DNA from: Georgenia soli
Lineage (GTDB): Bacteria; Actinomycetota; Actinomycetes; Actinomycetales; Actinomycetaceae
Reading direction: 5' to 3'
DNA: 64,000 nucleotides
Assembly: GCF_002563695.1 (NCBI RefSeq)
Contig: NZ_PDJI01000004.1
Coordinates: 3,286,001 to 3,350,000, forward strand
Each line of letters opens with the position of its first letter. Within the stretch, counting starts at the first letter, position 1. The position numbers were made by a program, and so were the translations under genes. Below the pieces are notes generated by a model. The model had not been told where the DNA came from and did not search any database. It saw nothing but the letters and a program-made list of their open reading frames with translations. This document shows, in pieces, positions 48,522 through 61,619 of this stretch.

Positions 48522-50339
48522 TCAGGCCTTGACGAGCTGCAGCTCCGGGTTCGGTGCGTCGGTCTTCGTCGCGATCTTCCACGCCGTGACCGCCAGGGCA
48601 ACCAGCACGGCGAGGAAGACGATCAGCCCGGCGTTGAGCCCGATGCCGAAGATCCACATGTACCCGATGGACCCAGCTGCCAGGCAGTAGTACGTCATCG
48701 GGATGATCGTCTTGCGGATGAGGTCGCCCTCCCGGCCGAGCAGGCCGACGGTGGCGGCCGCCGCGACGACGTTGTGGACCGCCACCATGTTGCCGGCGGC
48801 GCCACCGACGGCCTGGATCGCCACCACGGTCTCGGGGCTGGAGGCCCCGATGCCCTCGCCGGTGGAGAACTGGAAGAGGGCGAACATCATGTTGGACACG
48901 GTGTTCGACCCGGCGACGAAGGCGCCGAGAGCACCGATGAACGGCGCGAGGATCGGCCAGTTCTCCCCGGTGACGTTGGCGGCTGCCTCGGCGAGGGTGA
49001 TGGGCATCGAGTCGTACCCGGCGCCGTTGTAGTCACCGCCGGAGTTGATGAAGATGCGCACGAGCGGAAGTGCGCACAGGAGGGCGACGGCCGCCCCGGC
49101 CAGCTGTCCGCTCGCCACCTTCCACGAGGCGGCGATCTGCTTGCCGGTCATCCGGTGCAGGACGTAGGTGACCAGGCAGGCCAGCAGGAAGATCGCGCCG
49201 GGGGAGTAGATGAGGTCCATGTTCTGGGAGATCCCGGACCCGAAGATGTCGTTGACCTTGATGACGGCCGGGCCGGTCAGGAACGCCTTGACCGTGGGGA
49301 CGTTGCGGGTCAGCAGCAGCAGCGCCGCGACGATGACGTACGGGCTCCATGCCAGGGCGATCGGCATCTTCTTGGTCAGCGTGGCGGCCTCGGCGTCGGG
49401 GTTCACCGAACCCATCCACCGGTCGCTCCAGCGCTCGCGGGGCGGGAAGTCCCAGACGTCCTTGGGCATGAGGAAGCCCTTGGAGGACGTGTACATCACC
49501 AGGACGAGGCCGAGGAAGCCTCCGATCATCGACGGGAACTCGGGACCGAGCACGTACGCGACGGTGACGTAGGGGACGATCATGGCGAGGGCCGCGTAGA
49601 CGGTGAACGGTGCGACTGCCAGACCGGCACGGAAGCTGCGCTTCTCGCCGAAGAAGCCTGTCATGAGGCAGACGAGGAAGAGCGGCACCAGGATCCCGAC
49701 GATCGCGTGGATCGTCGCGACCTGGGTGGCCGTGTGGGCCACGAAGCCGGCGTGGTCCAGGCCGAGCTCGTCCGCCCTCGCCTGGACGTTGGGCACGAAG
49801 GCGCCGTCGGTGCCTGCGAGGCCCGTGCCGACGCCGGTGATCATGGGGGTGCCGACGGCACCGAAGCTCACCGGGGTGGACTGGATGATGAGGCCCGCCA
49901 TCACGGCCGCCATCGCGGGGAAGCCGAGGGCCAGCATCAGGGGAGCGACCACCGCCGCGGGCGTGCCGAACCCGGCGGCGCCCTCGATGAAGGAGCCGAA
50001 GAGCCAGGCGACGATGACGACCTGGACGCGGCGGTCGGCGCTGATCGTGGTGAAGCCGGCGCGGATCGACTGCAGCGCGCCGCTCTTGGTGATCGTCTCG
50101 AGCAGCAGGAGGGCGCCGAACACGATCCAGAGCAGGCCGATCGCGATGAGAAGCCCCTGGACGACGGAGGCGCCGATCGTCGTCCAGCTCATCTTCCAGA
50201 CGGTCAGGGCGATGACGACCACGACCGCGAGGCCGACGGGCATCGCGTACTTGGCCGGCCATCTCAGCCAGAGCAGGAGAGTGCCGACCACGAGGATCGG
50301 CAGGAGGGCGAGCAGAGCGAGTACTGCGAGGTTGTCCAT
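48522..50339 (-). CDS. LctP-family permease, probable glycolate/lactate transporter
   Basis: A 605-aa membrane protein with 12-14 hydrophobic helices, of the L-lactate permease family that includes E. coli LldP and the glycolate permease GlcA. Family segments include [38 protein letters not shown], and [21 protein letters not shown], with [16 protein letters not shown] between. Convergence with glcDEF and a predicted IclR operator upstream favour glycolate, with lactate possible (inference). ATG at 50339 follows GGAGG by 4 nt; the upstream in-frame ATG lacks a site. Confidence 0.92.
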   Translation of the reverse strand: MDNLAVLALLALLPILVVGTLLLWLRWPAKYAMPVGLAVVVVIALTVWKMSWTTIGASVVQGLLIAIGLLWIVFGALLLLETITKSGALQSIRAGFTTISADRRVQVVIVAWLFGSFIEGAAGFGTPAAVVAPLMLALGFPAMAAVMAGLIIQSTPVSFGAVGTPMITGVGTGLAGTDGAFVPNVQARADELGLDHAGFVAHTATQVATIHAIVGILVPLFLVCLMTGFFGEKRSFRAGLAVAPFTVYAALAMIVPYVTVAYVLGPEFPSMIGGFLGLVLVMYTSSKGFLMPKDVWDFPPRERWSDRWMGSVNPDAEAATLTKKMPIALAWSPYVIVAALLLLTRNVPTVKAFLTGPAVIKVNDIFGSGISQNMDLIYSPGAIFLLACLVTYVLHRMTGKQIAASWKVASGQLAGAAVALLCALPLVRIFINSGGDYNGAGYDSMPITLAEAAANVTGENWPILAPFIGALGAFVAGSNTVSNMMFALFQFSTGEGIGASSPETVVAIQAVGGAAGNMVAVHNVVAAAATVGLLGREGDLIRKTIIPMTYYCLAAGSIGYMWIFGIGLNAGLIVFLAVLVALAVTAWKIATKTDAPNPELQLVKA

Positions 50340-50380
50340 GAGACCTCCAGGTGCCGGCACCATCGCCGGAGTTGCACGGG

Positions 50381-50395
50381 TTCCACATTATGGAA
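50381..50395. promoter_or_regulatory. Predicted IclR operator at the LctP permease
   Basis: TTCCACATTATGGAA, a TTCC-N7-GGAA dyad 42 bp upstream of the permease start. It is the most symmetric member of the set. On the minus strand it contains a CATAAT -10-like box. Confidence 0.65.
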
Positions 50396-50427
50396 AAGCA
50401 AGTCCACGCCTGAGTTCGGACAGAACC

Positions 50428-50452
50428 GTACCGGTATTGCGTACGCCGGTAC
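50428..50452. promoter_or_regulatory. GTACCGG-N11-CCGGTAC palindrome upstream of the LctP permease
   Basis: A perfect 7-bp inverted repeat about 90 bp upstream of the permease gene, on the side towards the rrn operon. It is a possible second operator; no regulator is assigned. Confidence 0.4.
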
Positions 50453-50531
50453 AGAGAAACCGCCCCAGGGAGTCCCGTAACCGTGGCGGCTCGGCCCCGT
50501 CGGCGTGTGATCGGGGTCATGGGTTGGTGGT

Positions 50532-50561
50532 TTGACCGTGGGTTCTGGGGCTGCTTAATAT
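50532..50561 (+). promoter_or_regulatory. rRNA promoter P1
   Basis: TTGACC (50532-50537), 18 bp, TAATAT (50556-50561), about 505 bp upstream of 16S. Confidence 0.6.
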
Positions 50562-50719
50562 TGGTGAGCCCTGCCAGGGAGGCACGGACACCGTGAGGGT
50601 GGCCGGTCCCGGGGGGAGTCCTGGTTCTGATGCGTGGTTTTGTGCTGCGCGGGGTGCTGGGGGATGCCTGGCCGGTTTGTCGGTCTCGTCGGATGTGTTC
50701 CGGATTACTCCGGAGTGAT

Positions 50720-50749
50720 TTGGTGGGGCGGGCGCGGATGGGTTAGGTT
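50720..50749 (+). promoter_or_regulatory. Possible rRNA promoter P2
   Basis: TTGGTG (50720-50725), 18 bp, TAGGTT (50744-50749). A weaker candidate, nearer the 16S gene. Confidence 0.35.
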
Positions 50750-51065
50750 TGAGAGGTTGCCCCGGTGGGGGTTCGGGACTGAGGGTTCCGGGTTTCCGCG
50801 GTGTGTGTCTGTTCTTTGAGAACTCAACAGTGTGCCAAGTTTTTGATGCCATTTGAATTCTGGGTGTCATGGCTGGTCCGTCGTCTGGCGGGTCTGGTTG
50901 TGGTGTCTGGGGTTTTGTTTTGTTTTGGTTTGCGTGCCTGGTCCTGCTCCGTCTGGTCTGGGTGCGTTGGCCTGGATTGGCCCCTTGTCCTGCTTTTTGG
51001 GTGGGTGGGGGGTTCTCCGTATGGATTGTCGGGGCGCGCCTTCGGGTGTGGTTCGGCGTTTGTTT
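50750..51065 (+). promoter_or_regulatory. 16S rRNA leader with boxA-like element
   Basis: No protein gene is seen in the 700 bp between the permease and 16S. The leader has TGTTCTTTGA (50810-50819), a boxA-like antitermination site, inside the phrase TTGAGAACTCAACAGTGTG, and GC-rich stretches that would pair with the spacer for processing. A matching TTGAGAACT precedes 23S at 52860. Confidence 0.7.
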
Positions 51066-56007
<4,942 letters not shown>

Positions 56008-56115
56008 CAACACCAACACGTGTTGGAAGAAACGAAGTATTGCTACGCGTCCACTGTGCGGTTCCCGAGATACGCACCACCCGTCGTCCTCGGCGGGGGC
56101 TGATATCTCCATAGA

Positions 56116-56234
56116 GTTACGGCGGTCATAGCGAGGGGGAAACGCCCGGTCCCATTCCGAACCCGGAAGCTAAGCCCCTCAGCGCCGATGGTACTGCACG
56201 GGAGACTGTGTGGGAGAGTAGGACACCGCCGAAC
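56116..56234 (+). rRNA. rrf: 5S ribosomal RNA
   Basis: About 119 nt. The pairing ends TTACGGCGGTCATAGCG and GGACACCGCCGAAC, and the core CCCGGTCCCATTCCGAACC, identify it. It is 108 nt after 23S in the same operon. Confidence 0.96.
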
Positions 56235-56242
56235 ACCCATTC

Positions 56243-56280
56243 CAGAAATGGCCCTCACCACCAGGTGAGGGCCATTTCTG
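56243..56280 (+). terminator. rRNA operon terminator
   Basis: CAGAAATGGCCCTCACC pairs with GGTGAGGGCCATTTCTG, a perfect 17-bp stem with an ACCA loop, 8 bp after 5S. Confidence 0.9.
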
Positions 56281-56317
56281 CATTCCGGATCACATTGCTT
56301 GTGTGCGGAAGAGGGAT

Positions 56318-56455
56318 TGGCGGGCGGCGCGAGGTTCACCGTGTGCGGGCAACGACCATTGGCGGGCGGCGACCTTCGGCGGGCGGCGCAAGATCTGCCT
56401 TGTGCGCGGGCGACGACCTTTGGCAGGCGGCGCAAGATCCGCCGCCGCCGTCCCG
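56318..56455. repeat. Degenerate GGCGGGCGGCG repeats between 5S and ilvD
   Basis: Four diverged copies begin near 56319, 56360, 56377 and 56424 with TGGCGGGCGGCG-like sequence. The fuller ones continue GCAAGATCTGCC and GTGCGGGCGACGACC, giving a unit of about 43 bp. No ORF of coding character is seen. The repeat ends 40 bp before the ilvD -10 box. Confidence 0.7.
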
Positions 56456-56494
56456 AAGTTCGGCCCGTGGCCGTGAGCGGCTGAGGGCCGGTCC

Positions 56495-56500
56495 TAGACT
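56495..56500 (+). promoter_or_regulatory. -10 box of ilvD (leaderless)
   Basis: TAGACT is followed by 6 nt and the ATG at 56507. Confidence 0.6.
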
Positions 56501-56506
56501 CGGCGC

Positions 56507-58216
56507 ATGAGCACTGACGCCAAGTCCGCACCGGACATCAAACCCCGCAGCCGCACGGTGACCGACGGCCTCGAAGCGACCGCGTCACGCGGGATGCTGC
56601 GCGCCGTCGGCATGGGCGACGAGGACTTCGCGAAGCCGCAGATCGGGATCGCGAGCTCGTGGAACGAGATCACGCCGTGCAACCTGTCGCTCGACCGGCT
56701 GGCCCAGGCCGCGAAGGACGGCGTCCACGCGGGCGGTGGCTTCCCGCTGGAGTTCGGGACGATCTCGGTGTCGGACGGCATCTCCATGGGGCACGAGGGC
56801 ATGCACTTCTCTCTCGTCTCGAGGGACGTCATCGCGGACTCGGTCGAGACCGTGATGATGGCGGAGCGGCTCGACGGGTCGGTCCTGCTCGCCGGGTGCG
56901 ACAAGTCGCTGCCCGGCATGCTCATGGCGGCCGCCCGCCTCGACCTCGCGAGCGTGTTCATCTACGCCGGCACGATCATGCCGGGCTGGGTCAAGCTCTC
57001 GGACGGCACCGAGAAGGACGTCACCATCATCGACGCCTTCGAGGCGGTCGGCGCCTGCTCCCGCGGCCTGATGAGCCGCGAGGACGTGGACCGCATCGAG
57101 CGTGCGATCTGCCCGGGCGAGGGCGCCTGCGGTGGCTACTACACCGCGAACACGATGGCGACCGTCGCCGAGGCCATCGGCATGTCGATTCCCGGCTCCG
57201 CCACACCGCCCTCCGCCGACCGTCGGCGCGACGCCGACGCACGTCGCGCCGGGGAGGCTGTCGTCGAGCTCCTGCGCCAGGGGATCACCAGCCGGGACAT
57301 CATGACCAAGGCTGCCTTCGAGAACGCCATCGCCGTTGTCCAGGCCTTCGGCGGCTCCACCAACGCGGTCCTGCACCTCCTCGCGATCGCTCACGAGGCC
57401 GACGTCGACCTCACGCTGGACGACTTCGCGCGCATCGGCGCGAAGGTGCCGCACATCGCGAACCTCAAGCCGTACGGCCAGTACGTCATGAACGACGTCG
57501 ACCGGGTCGGCGGAATCCAGGTCGTCATGAAGCAGCTGCTCGACGCCGGCCTGCTGGACGGCGACTGCCTGACGGTGACCGGCAGGACCGTCGCGGAGAA
57601 CCTCGAGCGGCTGAGCCCGCCCAGGCCCGACGGGAAGGTGCTGCGCTCCACCGAGGAGCCGATCGCCGCCACCGGTGGCATCACCGTCCTGCACGGCTCG
57701 CTCGCCCCCGAGGGTGCCGTGGTGAAGTCGGCCGGGTTCGAGACGGACGTGTTCGAGGGGACCGCGCGGGTCTTCGACCGGGAGCGCGCCGCGATGGACG
57801 CGCTGGAGGACGGCACCATCACGCACGGTGACGTCGTCGTCATCCGGTACGAGGGCCCCAAGGGCGGCCCGGGCATGCGCGAGATGCTCGCCATCACCGG
57901 GGCGATCAAGGGCGCCGACCTCGGCAAGGACGTGCTCCTCATGACCGACGGCCGTTTCTCCGGCGGGACGACGGGCCTGTGCGTCGGGCACATCGCGCCG
58001 GAGGCGGTCGACGGCGGCCCGATCGCGTTCGTGCGCGACGGCGACCGGATCCGCCTCGACGTCGCCGCCGGCACGCTGGATCTCCTCGTCGACGAGGACG
58101 AGCTTGCGCGCCGTCGGGAAGGGTGGGAGCCCCTGCCCCCCAAGTTCACGCGCGGCGTCCTCGGCAAGTACACGAAGCTGGTCAAGTCCGCGTCCCGTGG
58201 AGCGATCCTCGAGTAG
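56507..58216 (+). CDS. ilvD: Dihydroxy-acid dehydratase
   Basis: Dehydrates dihydroxy-acids to 2-keto acids in valine and isoleucine synthesis. The 569-aa protein carries the Fe-S cysteines in [28 protein letters not shown]... and [17 protein letters not shown], the Mg-binding region, and the C-terminal [18 protein letters not shown] signature. Length is normal. It is 5 kb upstream of ilvBN and separately transcribed, from a leaderless promoter. Confidence 0.97.
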   Translation: MSTDAKSAPDIKPRSRTVTDGLEATASRGMLRAVGMGDEDFAKPQIGIASSWNEITPCNLSLDRLAQAAKDGVHAGGGFPLEFGTISVSDGISMGHEGMHFSLVSRDVIADSVETVMMAERLDGSVLLAGCDKSLPGMLMAAARLDLASVFIYAGTIMPGWVKLSDGTEKDVTIIDAFEAVGACSRGLMSREDVDRIERAICPGEGACGGYYTANTMATVAEAIGMSIPGSATPPSADRRRDADARRAGEAVVELLRQGITSRDIMTKAAFENAIAVVQAFGGSTNAVLHLLAIAHEADVDLTLDDFARIGAKVPHIANLKPYGQYVMNDVDRVGGIQVVMKQLLDAGLLDGDCLTVTGRTVAENLERLSPPRPDGKVLRSTEEPIAATGGITVLHGSLAPEGAVVKSAGFETDVFEGTARVFDRERAAMDALEDGTITHGDVVVIRYEGPKGGPGMREMLAITGAIKGADLGKDVLLMTDGRFSGGTTGLCVGHIAPEAVDGGPIAFVRDGDRIRLDVAAGTLDLLVDEDELARRREGWEPLPPKFTRGVLGKYTKLVKSASRGAILE

Positions 58217-58244
58217 CCCACGGCTGCCGCTCACGGCCCGGACC

Positions 58245-58279
58245 AGGACGGCCCGCCCCGCCACGGGGCGGGCTGTCCT
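58245..58279 (+). terminator. ilvD terminator
   Basis: AGGACGGCCCGCCCC (58245-58259) and GGGGCGGGCTGTCCT (58265-58279) form a 15-bp stem with one G-T pair and a 5-nt loop. Confidence 0.8.
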
Positions 58280-58322
58280 GCTGTCGGGGCCCGGTGGCGT
58301 GCCGGAAGCGATGTCGTCCGGT

Positions 58323-58399
58323 CGTGGCCCGTGGCCCGTGGCCTGTGGTCCGTGGTCCGTGGCCCGTGGCCCGTGGCCCGTGGTCCGTGGCCCGTGGCG
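58323..58399. repeat. Eleven tandem 7-bp repeats (CGTGGCC)
   Basis: Eleven units run without a gap: seven are exact CGTGGCC, the others CGTGGTC, TGTGGTC or CGTGGCG. The 369 bp between ilvD and the DUF4177 gene otherwise hold only the ilvD terminator. All three frames stay open through a 7-bp repeat, which explains apparent Pro/Arg-rich frames here; it is not coding. Confidence 0.92.
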
Positions 58400-58585
58400 C
58401 GCGGTGCGGTCCGGCGCCGAGCGGTTCGCTCCCGCACCCCGTTCGCGGTCCCAGAAGGAAGCCGGTGCCGTACCGTCGCAGGAGCCGGCGGGGCGCCTTG
58501 CGAGAACCGCCCGCGGAACCCCGCGGCGCGCCGTTCGTTCCACCGGGGCGGACCACCCAAGGAGGACGCAGTGAAGGAGAAGGCA

Positions 58586-58789
58586 ATGCGGTACGAGTAC
58601 AAGGTCGTCCAGCTCCGCGAGGGCATGATCGGTGGCAAGATCTCGGGCGACAAGCTGGAGAAGACGCTGAACGACCACGCCCGCCAGGGCTGGCAGCTCA
58701 AGGCGATCACCGCCACGGACGTGAAGGGCCGGGTCGGCCCCGGTGGTGTCGAGGGCATCCTCGTCACCTTCGAACGCCCCGCCTCCTGA
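58586..58789 (+). CDS. DUF4177 family small protein
   Basis: A 67-aa soluble protein with the family pattern: MRYEYKVVQLRE at the start, EKTLNDHARQGWQLKAI (the conserved LN..GxxGWxL motif) and EGILVTFERP at the end. Function unknown across the family. ATG at 58586 has AAGGAG 6 nt upstream; GTG at 58571, five residues earlier with AAGGAGG, is equally possible. It has no operon partner. Confidence 0.82.
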   Translation: MRYEYKVVQLREGMIGGKISGDKLEKTLNDHARQGWQLKAITATDVKGRVGPGGVEGILVTFERPAS

Positions 58790-58863
58790 GGGAGACGGCC
58801 CCGGGACGACCGGCCGCCGGGGGAGACGCGGCCGCAGGGGGACGCGCGGCCGCCCGCCTTCCG

Positions 58864-60435
58864 TCACAGGCCGCCGAGCACCTGTGCCAGCAGGATCTTG
58901 ACGACCATCGCGGTCGGGTAGACGAGGGCGTAGCCCAGCGCGACCCGGGGGTCGTGGCCGGTGCGGCCGTTTGCGAAGGCCAGCAGGGCGGGCTGCGTCT
59001 GGGCCCCGGCGATGATGCCGGAGAGACGGGTGCCGCCGGACCGGAACCCCCACCGCATGGACACGTACAGCGAGGCTCCCACCACGGCGGTGACCGCGGC
59101 CCCGAGCACCAGGATGCTCACGACGTCGCCCGAGTCGAACGCGTTGAGGATCTGGCCGCCGGCGTTCGCCCCCGCGTAGGCCAGGAAGATCAGCAGGCCG
59201 ATCTCCGAGAGCACCGCCGTCGCCGTGTGGGGCAGCGACGTCACGACGGGGCCGATCCGGCCGACCCGACCCATCACGAGGCCCACCAGGAGCGTGCCGG
59301 CGGCCGCGCCGATCGTGAAGGTTCCGCCGCCCGGCACGGGCACCGGCAGCTCGCCCAGCAGCAGGCCGGCCACGAGGCCGAGGCCGAGCGCAGCCGGGTT
59401 GATGTCCGACAGGCCGCGCGCGGAGTCACCGAGGTAAGACGTCACGTCGGCGATTCGCTCTCTCGGCGCGACGACGCGGACGCGGTCGCCGAGCTGGAGC
59501 ACCATGCCCGGCACCGCGACCTGGTCGACGTCGCCGCGGCGCACCCGGACGACCGTGGCCTGGAACTTCTCCTCCAGCCCGAGCTGCGCGACCGTCCTGC
59601 CGGCGTGAGCCAGGGTGGAGATCGTGATGCGCCGGTTGTCCAGACGGCTGCGGTCGGCCACGAGATCGTGCGAGGAGAGGTGCCCGAGGTCGGCGACAGC
59701 GGCCCCCACCACGGCCTGAGGTCCGACCACCGTCACGACGTCGCCGCGCGCGAGAACGTGCTCGGACGTGACCGGTTCGGCGGGCCCCTCCTCCGTGTGC
59801 CGGATGCGCGAGAAGCGAAGCTCCCCGCCGTGCCTCTGCTGGATCTGGGCCACGGTCGGTCGGTCGTCACGGTCCACCCGCACGGTACGGTCGACGACGG
59901 GGGAGGGGGCGTCGGTGTCCCGCCCCCGGTGGCGCAGTGCGAGCGAGCAGACCACGAGCATGCCCAGCACCCCGAAGAGGTAGGCGACGGAGTACCCGAC
60001 CGTGGCCTCGGGTGTCCCGCCGGCCGCCGCCAGGGCGGGCGTGTTCGTCAGCGCCCCCGCGAAGGTGCCCGCCACCGTCTCGGGACCGAGCCCGAGCGCC
60101 GTGCCCAGCCCGACGGCGGTCCCGGCGCCGGCCGTCAGCGCCAGCGCGACGGCGAGCATCAGCGGCCAGGCGGTGCGGAGCGCGTGGAAGAAGTTCGGCC
60201 CCGAGGAGATGCCGGTGACGAAGGCGAAGAGAGCGAGCCCGAGGGAGCCCACCACCGGGGGGATCGCGAGCTGGAGGCCCTGGCTCGCGCCCCAGGCGCC
60301 GAGCGCGATGGCTGTGAAGAGGACGGCGGCGGCGCCGAGGGAGATGCCGCGGACGCTCACCCTGCCCACCAGCGCCCCCACGCCTACGACGAGGAAGAGC
60401 AGGACGAGGGGCTGGGCGGCGAGCGTCGCGAGCAT
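58864..60435 (-). CDS. AspT/YidE-type transporter with two TrkA-C domains
   Basis: A 523-aa membrane protein of the aspartate-alanine exchanger family. The N-terminal half has about five helices (LVLLFLVVGVGALVGRVS ... VGYSVAYLFGVLGMLVV). Two cytosolic RCK_C/TrkA-C ligand-binding domains come next (about 195-365, with EHVLARGDVVTVVGP and VLQLGDRVRVVAP). A second helix block carries the repeated GALTNTPALAAAGG / AGAQTQPALLAFANG motifs that mark the family. The substrate is unknown. ATG at 60435 has GGGAG upstream. Confidence 0.9.
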   Translation of the reverse strand: MLATLAAQPLVLLFLVVGVGALVGRVSVRGISLGAAAVLFTAIALGAWGASQGLQLAIPPVVGSLGLALFAFVTGISSGPNFFHALRTAWPLMLAVALALTAGAGTAVGLGTALGLGPETVAGTFAGALTNTPALAAAGGTPEATVGYSVAYLFGVLGMLVVCSLALRHRGRDTDAPSPVVDRTVRVDRDDRPTVAQIQQRHGGELRFSRIRHTEEGPAEPVTSEHVLARGDVVTVVGPQAVVGAAVADLGHLSSHDLVADRSRLDNRRITISTLAHAGRTVAQLGLEEKFQATVVRVRRGDVDQVAVPGMVLQLGDRVRVVAPRERIADVTSYLGDSARGLSDINPAALGLGLVAGLLLGELPVPVPGGGTFTIGAAAGTLLVGLVMGRVGRIGPVVTSLPHTATAVLSEIGLLIFLAYAGANAGGQILNAFDSGDVVSILVLGAAVTAVVGASLYVSMRWGFRSGGTRLSGIIAGAQTQPALLAFANGRTGHDPRVALGYALVYPTAMVVKILLAQVLGGL

Positions 60436-60663
60436 GCTGATGGCTCCCTGGGGGTGCGGTGCAACGGTCTGCACCGGCGTCGGTACGACGTTATCGGGTG
60501 GTTCGTCCGGTGCTGCCGGGCAGGAGGTCACGGGTGCCGTGTCGCGTAGGTCACCCCGCCGCGCACGCGCCGCTCGCGACGTTGGCGGACCGCTCCGGCT
60601 GGCAGCCGTCGCCACGTGGCCCGGCCCGCGACGTTCTCCCTCGACGGCCGTCCGGCAGCGTGT

Positions 60664-60669
60664 CACGCT
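60664..60669 (+). promoter_or_regulatory. -10 box of the pterin dehydratase-VOC gene (leaderless)
   Basis: CACGCT is 6 nt before the ATG at 60676. A weaker match to TANNNT. Confidence 0.4.
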
Positions 60670-60675
60670 GCACGC

Positions 60676-61365
60676 ATGAAGGTTCTCAAGGACGACGACG
60701 TCCAGTCCCGGCCGGGGCTGCAGGACTGGCGGGTGCTGGCGGGCAGGCTCCACGGGTCCTTCCGCACCAGGTCGATGACCCGGGGCATCGAGCTGGTGCG
60801 CCGGATCGGTGAGGTCGCCGAGGAGCTGAACCACCACCCCGACGTCGACCTGCGCTACTACCGCGTCCACGTCACCCTGACGACCCATGCCGTGCACGGC
60901 CTGACCGAGCGGGACGTCACGCTCGCGGGACGCATCAGCGAGGCTGCGGCGGCGATGGACGTCGAGGCGGAGCCGTCGCGGCCCCGCTCGGTGGAGATCG
61001 CGATCGACGCCCTGGACATCCCTGCGGTGATGCCTTTCTGGGAGGCAGTCCTGGGCTACCGGCCGAGGCCGACGCCGACGGCGGAGGGTGAGCCGGCGCA
61101 CGAGGCAGGCTCGGTGGACCTCGAGGACCCGGACGCACGGGCACCAGGTGTGTGGTTCCAGCAGATGGATGCCCCGCGGCCAGGGCGGGGGCGGATCCAT
61201 GTCGACGTCCACGTCCCGCACGACGAGGCCGAGACCCGGGTCCGCGCCGCGCTGGCCGCCGGCGGCCACCTCGTCACCGATGTCTACGCGCCGTCGTGGT
61301 GGGTGCTGGCCGACCCCGAGGGCAACGAGGCGTGCGTGTGCACGTGGCAGGGGCGCGACGACTGA
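60676..61365 (+). CDS. 4a-hydroxytetrahydrobiopterin dehydratase fused to a VOC domain
   Basis: A 229-aa two-domain protein. Residues 1-95 are a pterin-4a-carbinolamine dehydratase, with the active-site pattern EELNHHPDVDLRYYRVHVTLTTH. Residues 105-229 are a glyoxalase/VOC domain (VEIAIDALDIPAVMPFWEAVLGY, HVDVHVP, WWVLADPEGNEACVCTWQ). Aromatic amino-acid hydroxylase is not adjacent, so the substrate of the fusion may not be biopterin. Start from the -10 spacing and the family N-terminus. Confidence 0.87.
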   Translation: MKVLKDDDVQSRPGLQDWRVLAGRLHGSFRTRSMTRGIELVRRIGEVAEELNHHPDVDLRYYRVHVTLTTHAVHGLTERDVTLAGRISEAAAAMDVEAEPSRPRSVEIAIDALDIPAVMPFWEAVLGYRPRPTPTAEGEPAHEAGSVDLEDPDARAPGVWFQQMDAPRPGRGRIHVDVHVPHDEAETRVRAALAAGGHLVTDVYAPSWWVLADPEGNEACVCTWQGRDD

Positions 61366-61449
61366 CGGCCCCGGCGTCCACGAAGCGGATCCGTTCTCCA
61401 CGATGTGAGACGACACCGAGCGGACGTGACGTGTGCCGCACGTCGGGGC

Positions 61450-61455
61450 TATGGT
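61450..61455 (+). promoter_or_regulatory. -10 box of ilvBN (leaderless)
   Basis: TATGGT is 7 nt before the ATG of the leader peptide at 61463, and the transcript should begin at that ATG. Confidence 0.6.
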
Positions 61456-61462
61456 GAGGACC

Positions 61463-61510
61463 ATGCCGTTCCGGACCGTAGTACTTCCTTCGCGCGCAGC
61501 AGCCCGCTGA
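61463..61510 (+). CDS. ilvB attenuation leader peptide
   Basis: A 15-codon reading frame, [15 protein letters not shown], ending TGA at 61508-61510. It holds Val-Val-Leu and Ala-Ala-Ala, residues made by the branched-chain pathway or from pyruvate. A stem (61492-61500 with 61521-61529) covers the last codons and a terminator follows, as in ilvB leaders of Corynebacterium. An in-frame ATG at 61451 would add 4 residues, but it lies in the -10 box. Confidence 0.8.
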   Translation: MPFRTVVLPSRAAAR

Positions 61511-61565
61511 GCCGGGAACCGCTGCGCGCACCCCTCGACCTCCCTGCCGGGACGAGGGGTTTTTT
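61492..61565 (+). promoter_or_regulatory. ilvB transcription attenuator
   Basis: Stem 1 (GCGCGCAGC 61492-61500 / GCTGCGCGC 61521-61529) overlaps the end of the leader peptide. The terminator stem is ACCCCTCG (61530-61537) / CGAGGGGT (61553-61560), with an inner TCCC/GGGA pair, followed by TTTTTT. Ribosome stalling at Val/Leu codons would disturb stem 1; the exact antiterminator pairing is not resolved. Confidence 0.8.
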
Positions 61566-61619
61566 CATGCCCGGCACGGCACCACGTCAGCACGACCGCC
61601 CGACCTCAGGAGGCACACG

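Noticed and set aside
58104..58586. Open frames on both strands over the 7-bp repeats
   Set aside because: A 7-bp repeat without stops leaves all frames open; the products are WPVARGP-type or HGPRATG-type repeats overlapping ilvD or the DUF4177 gene.
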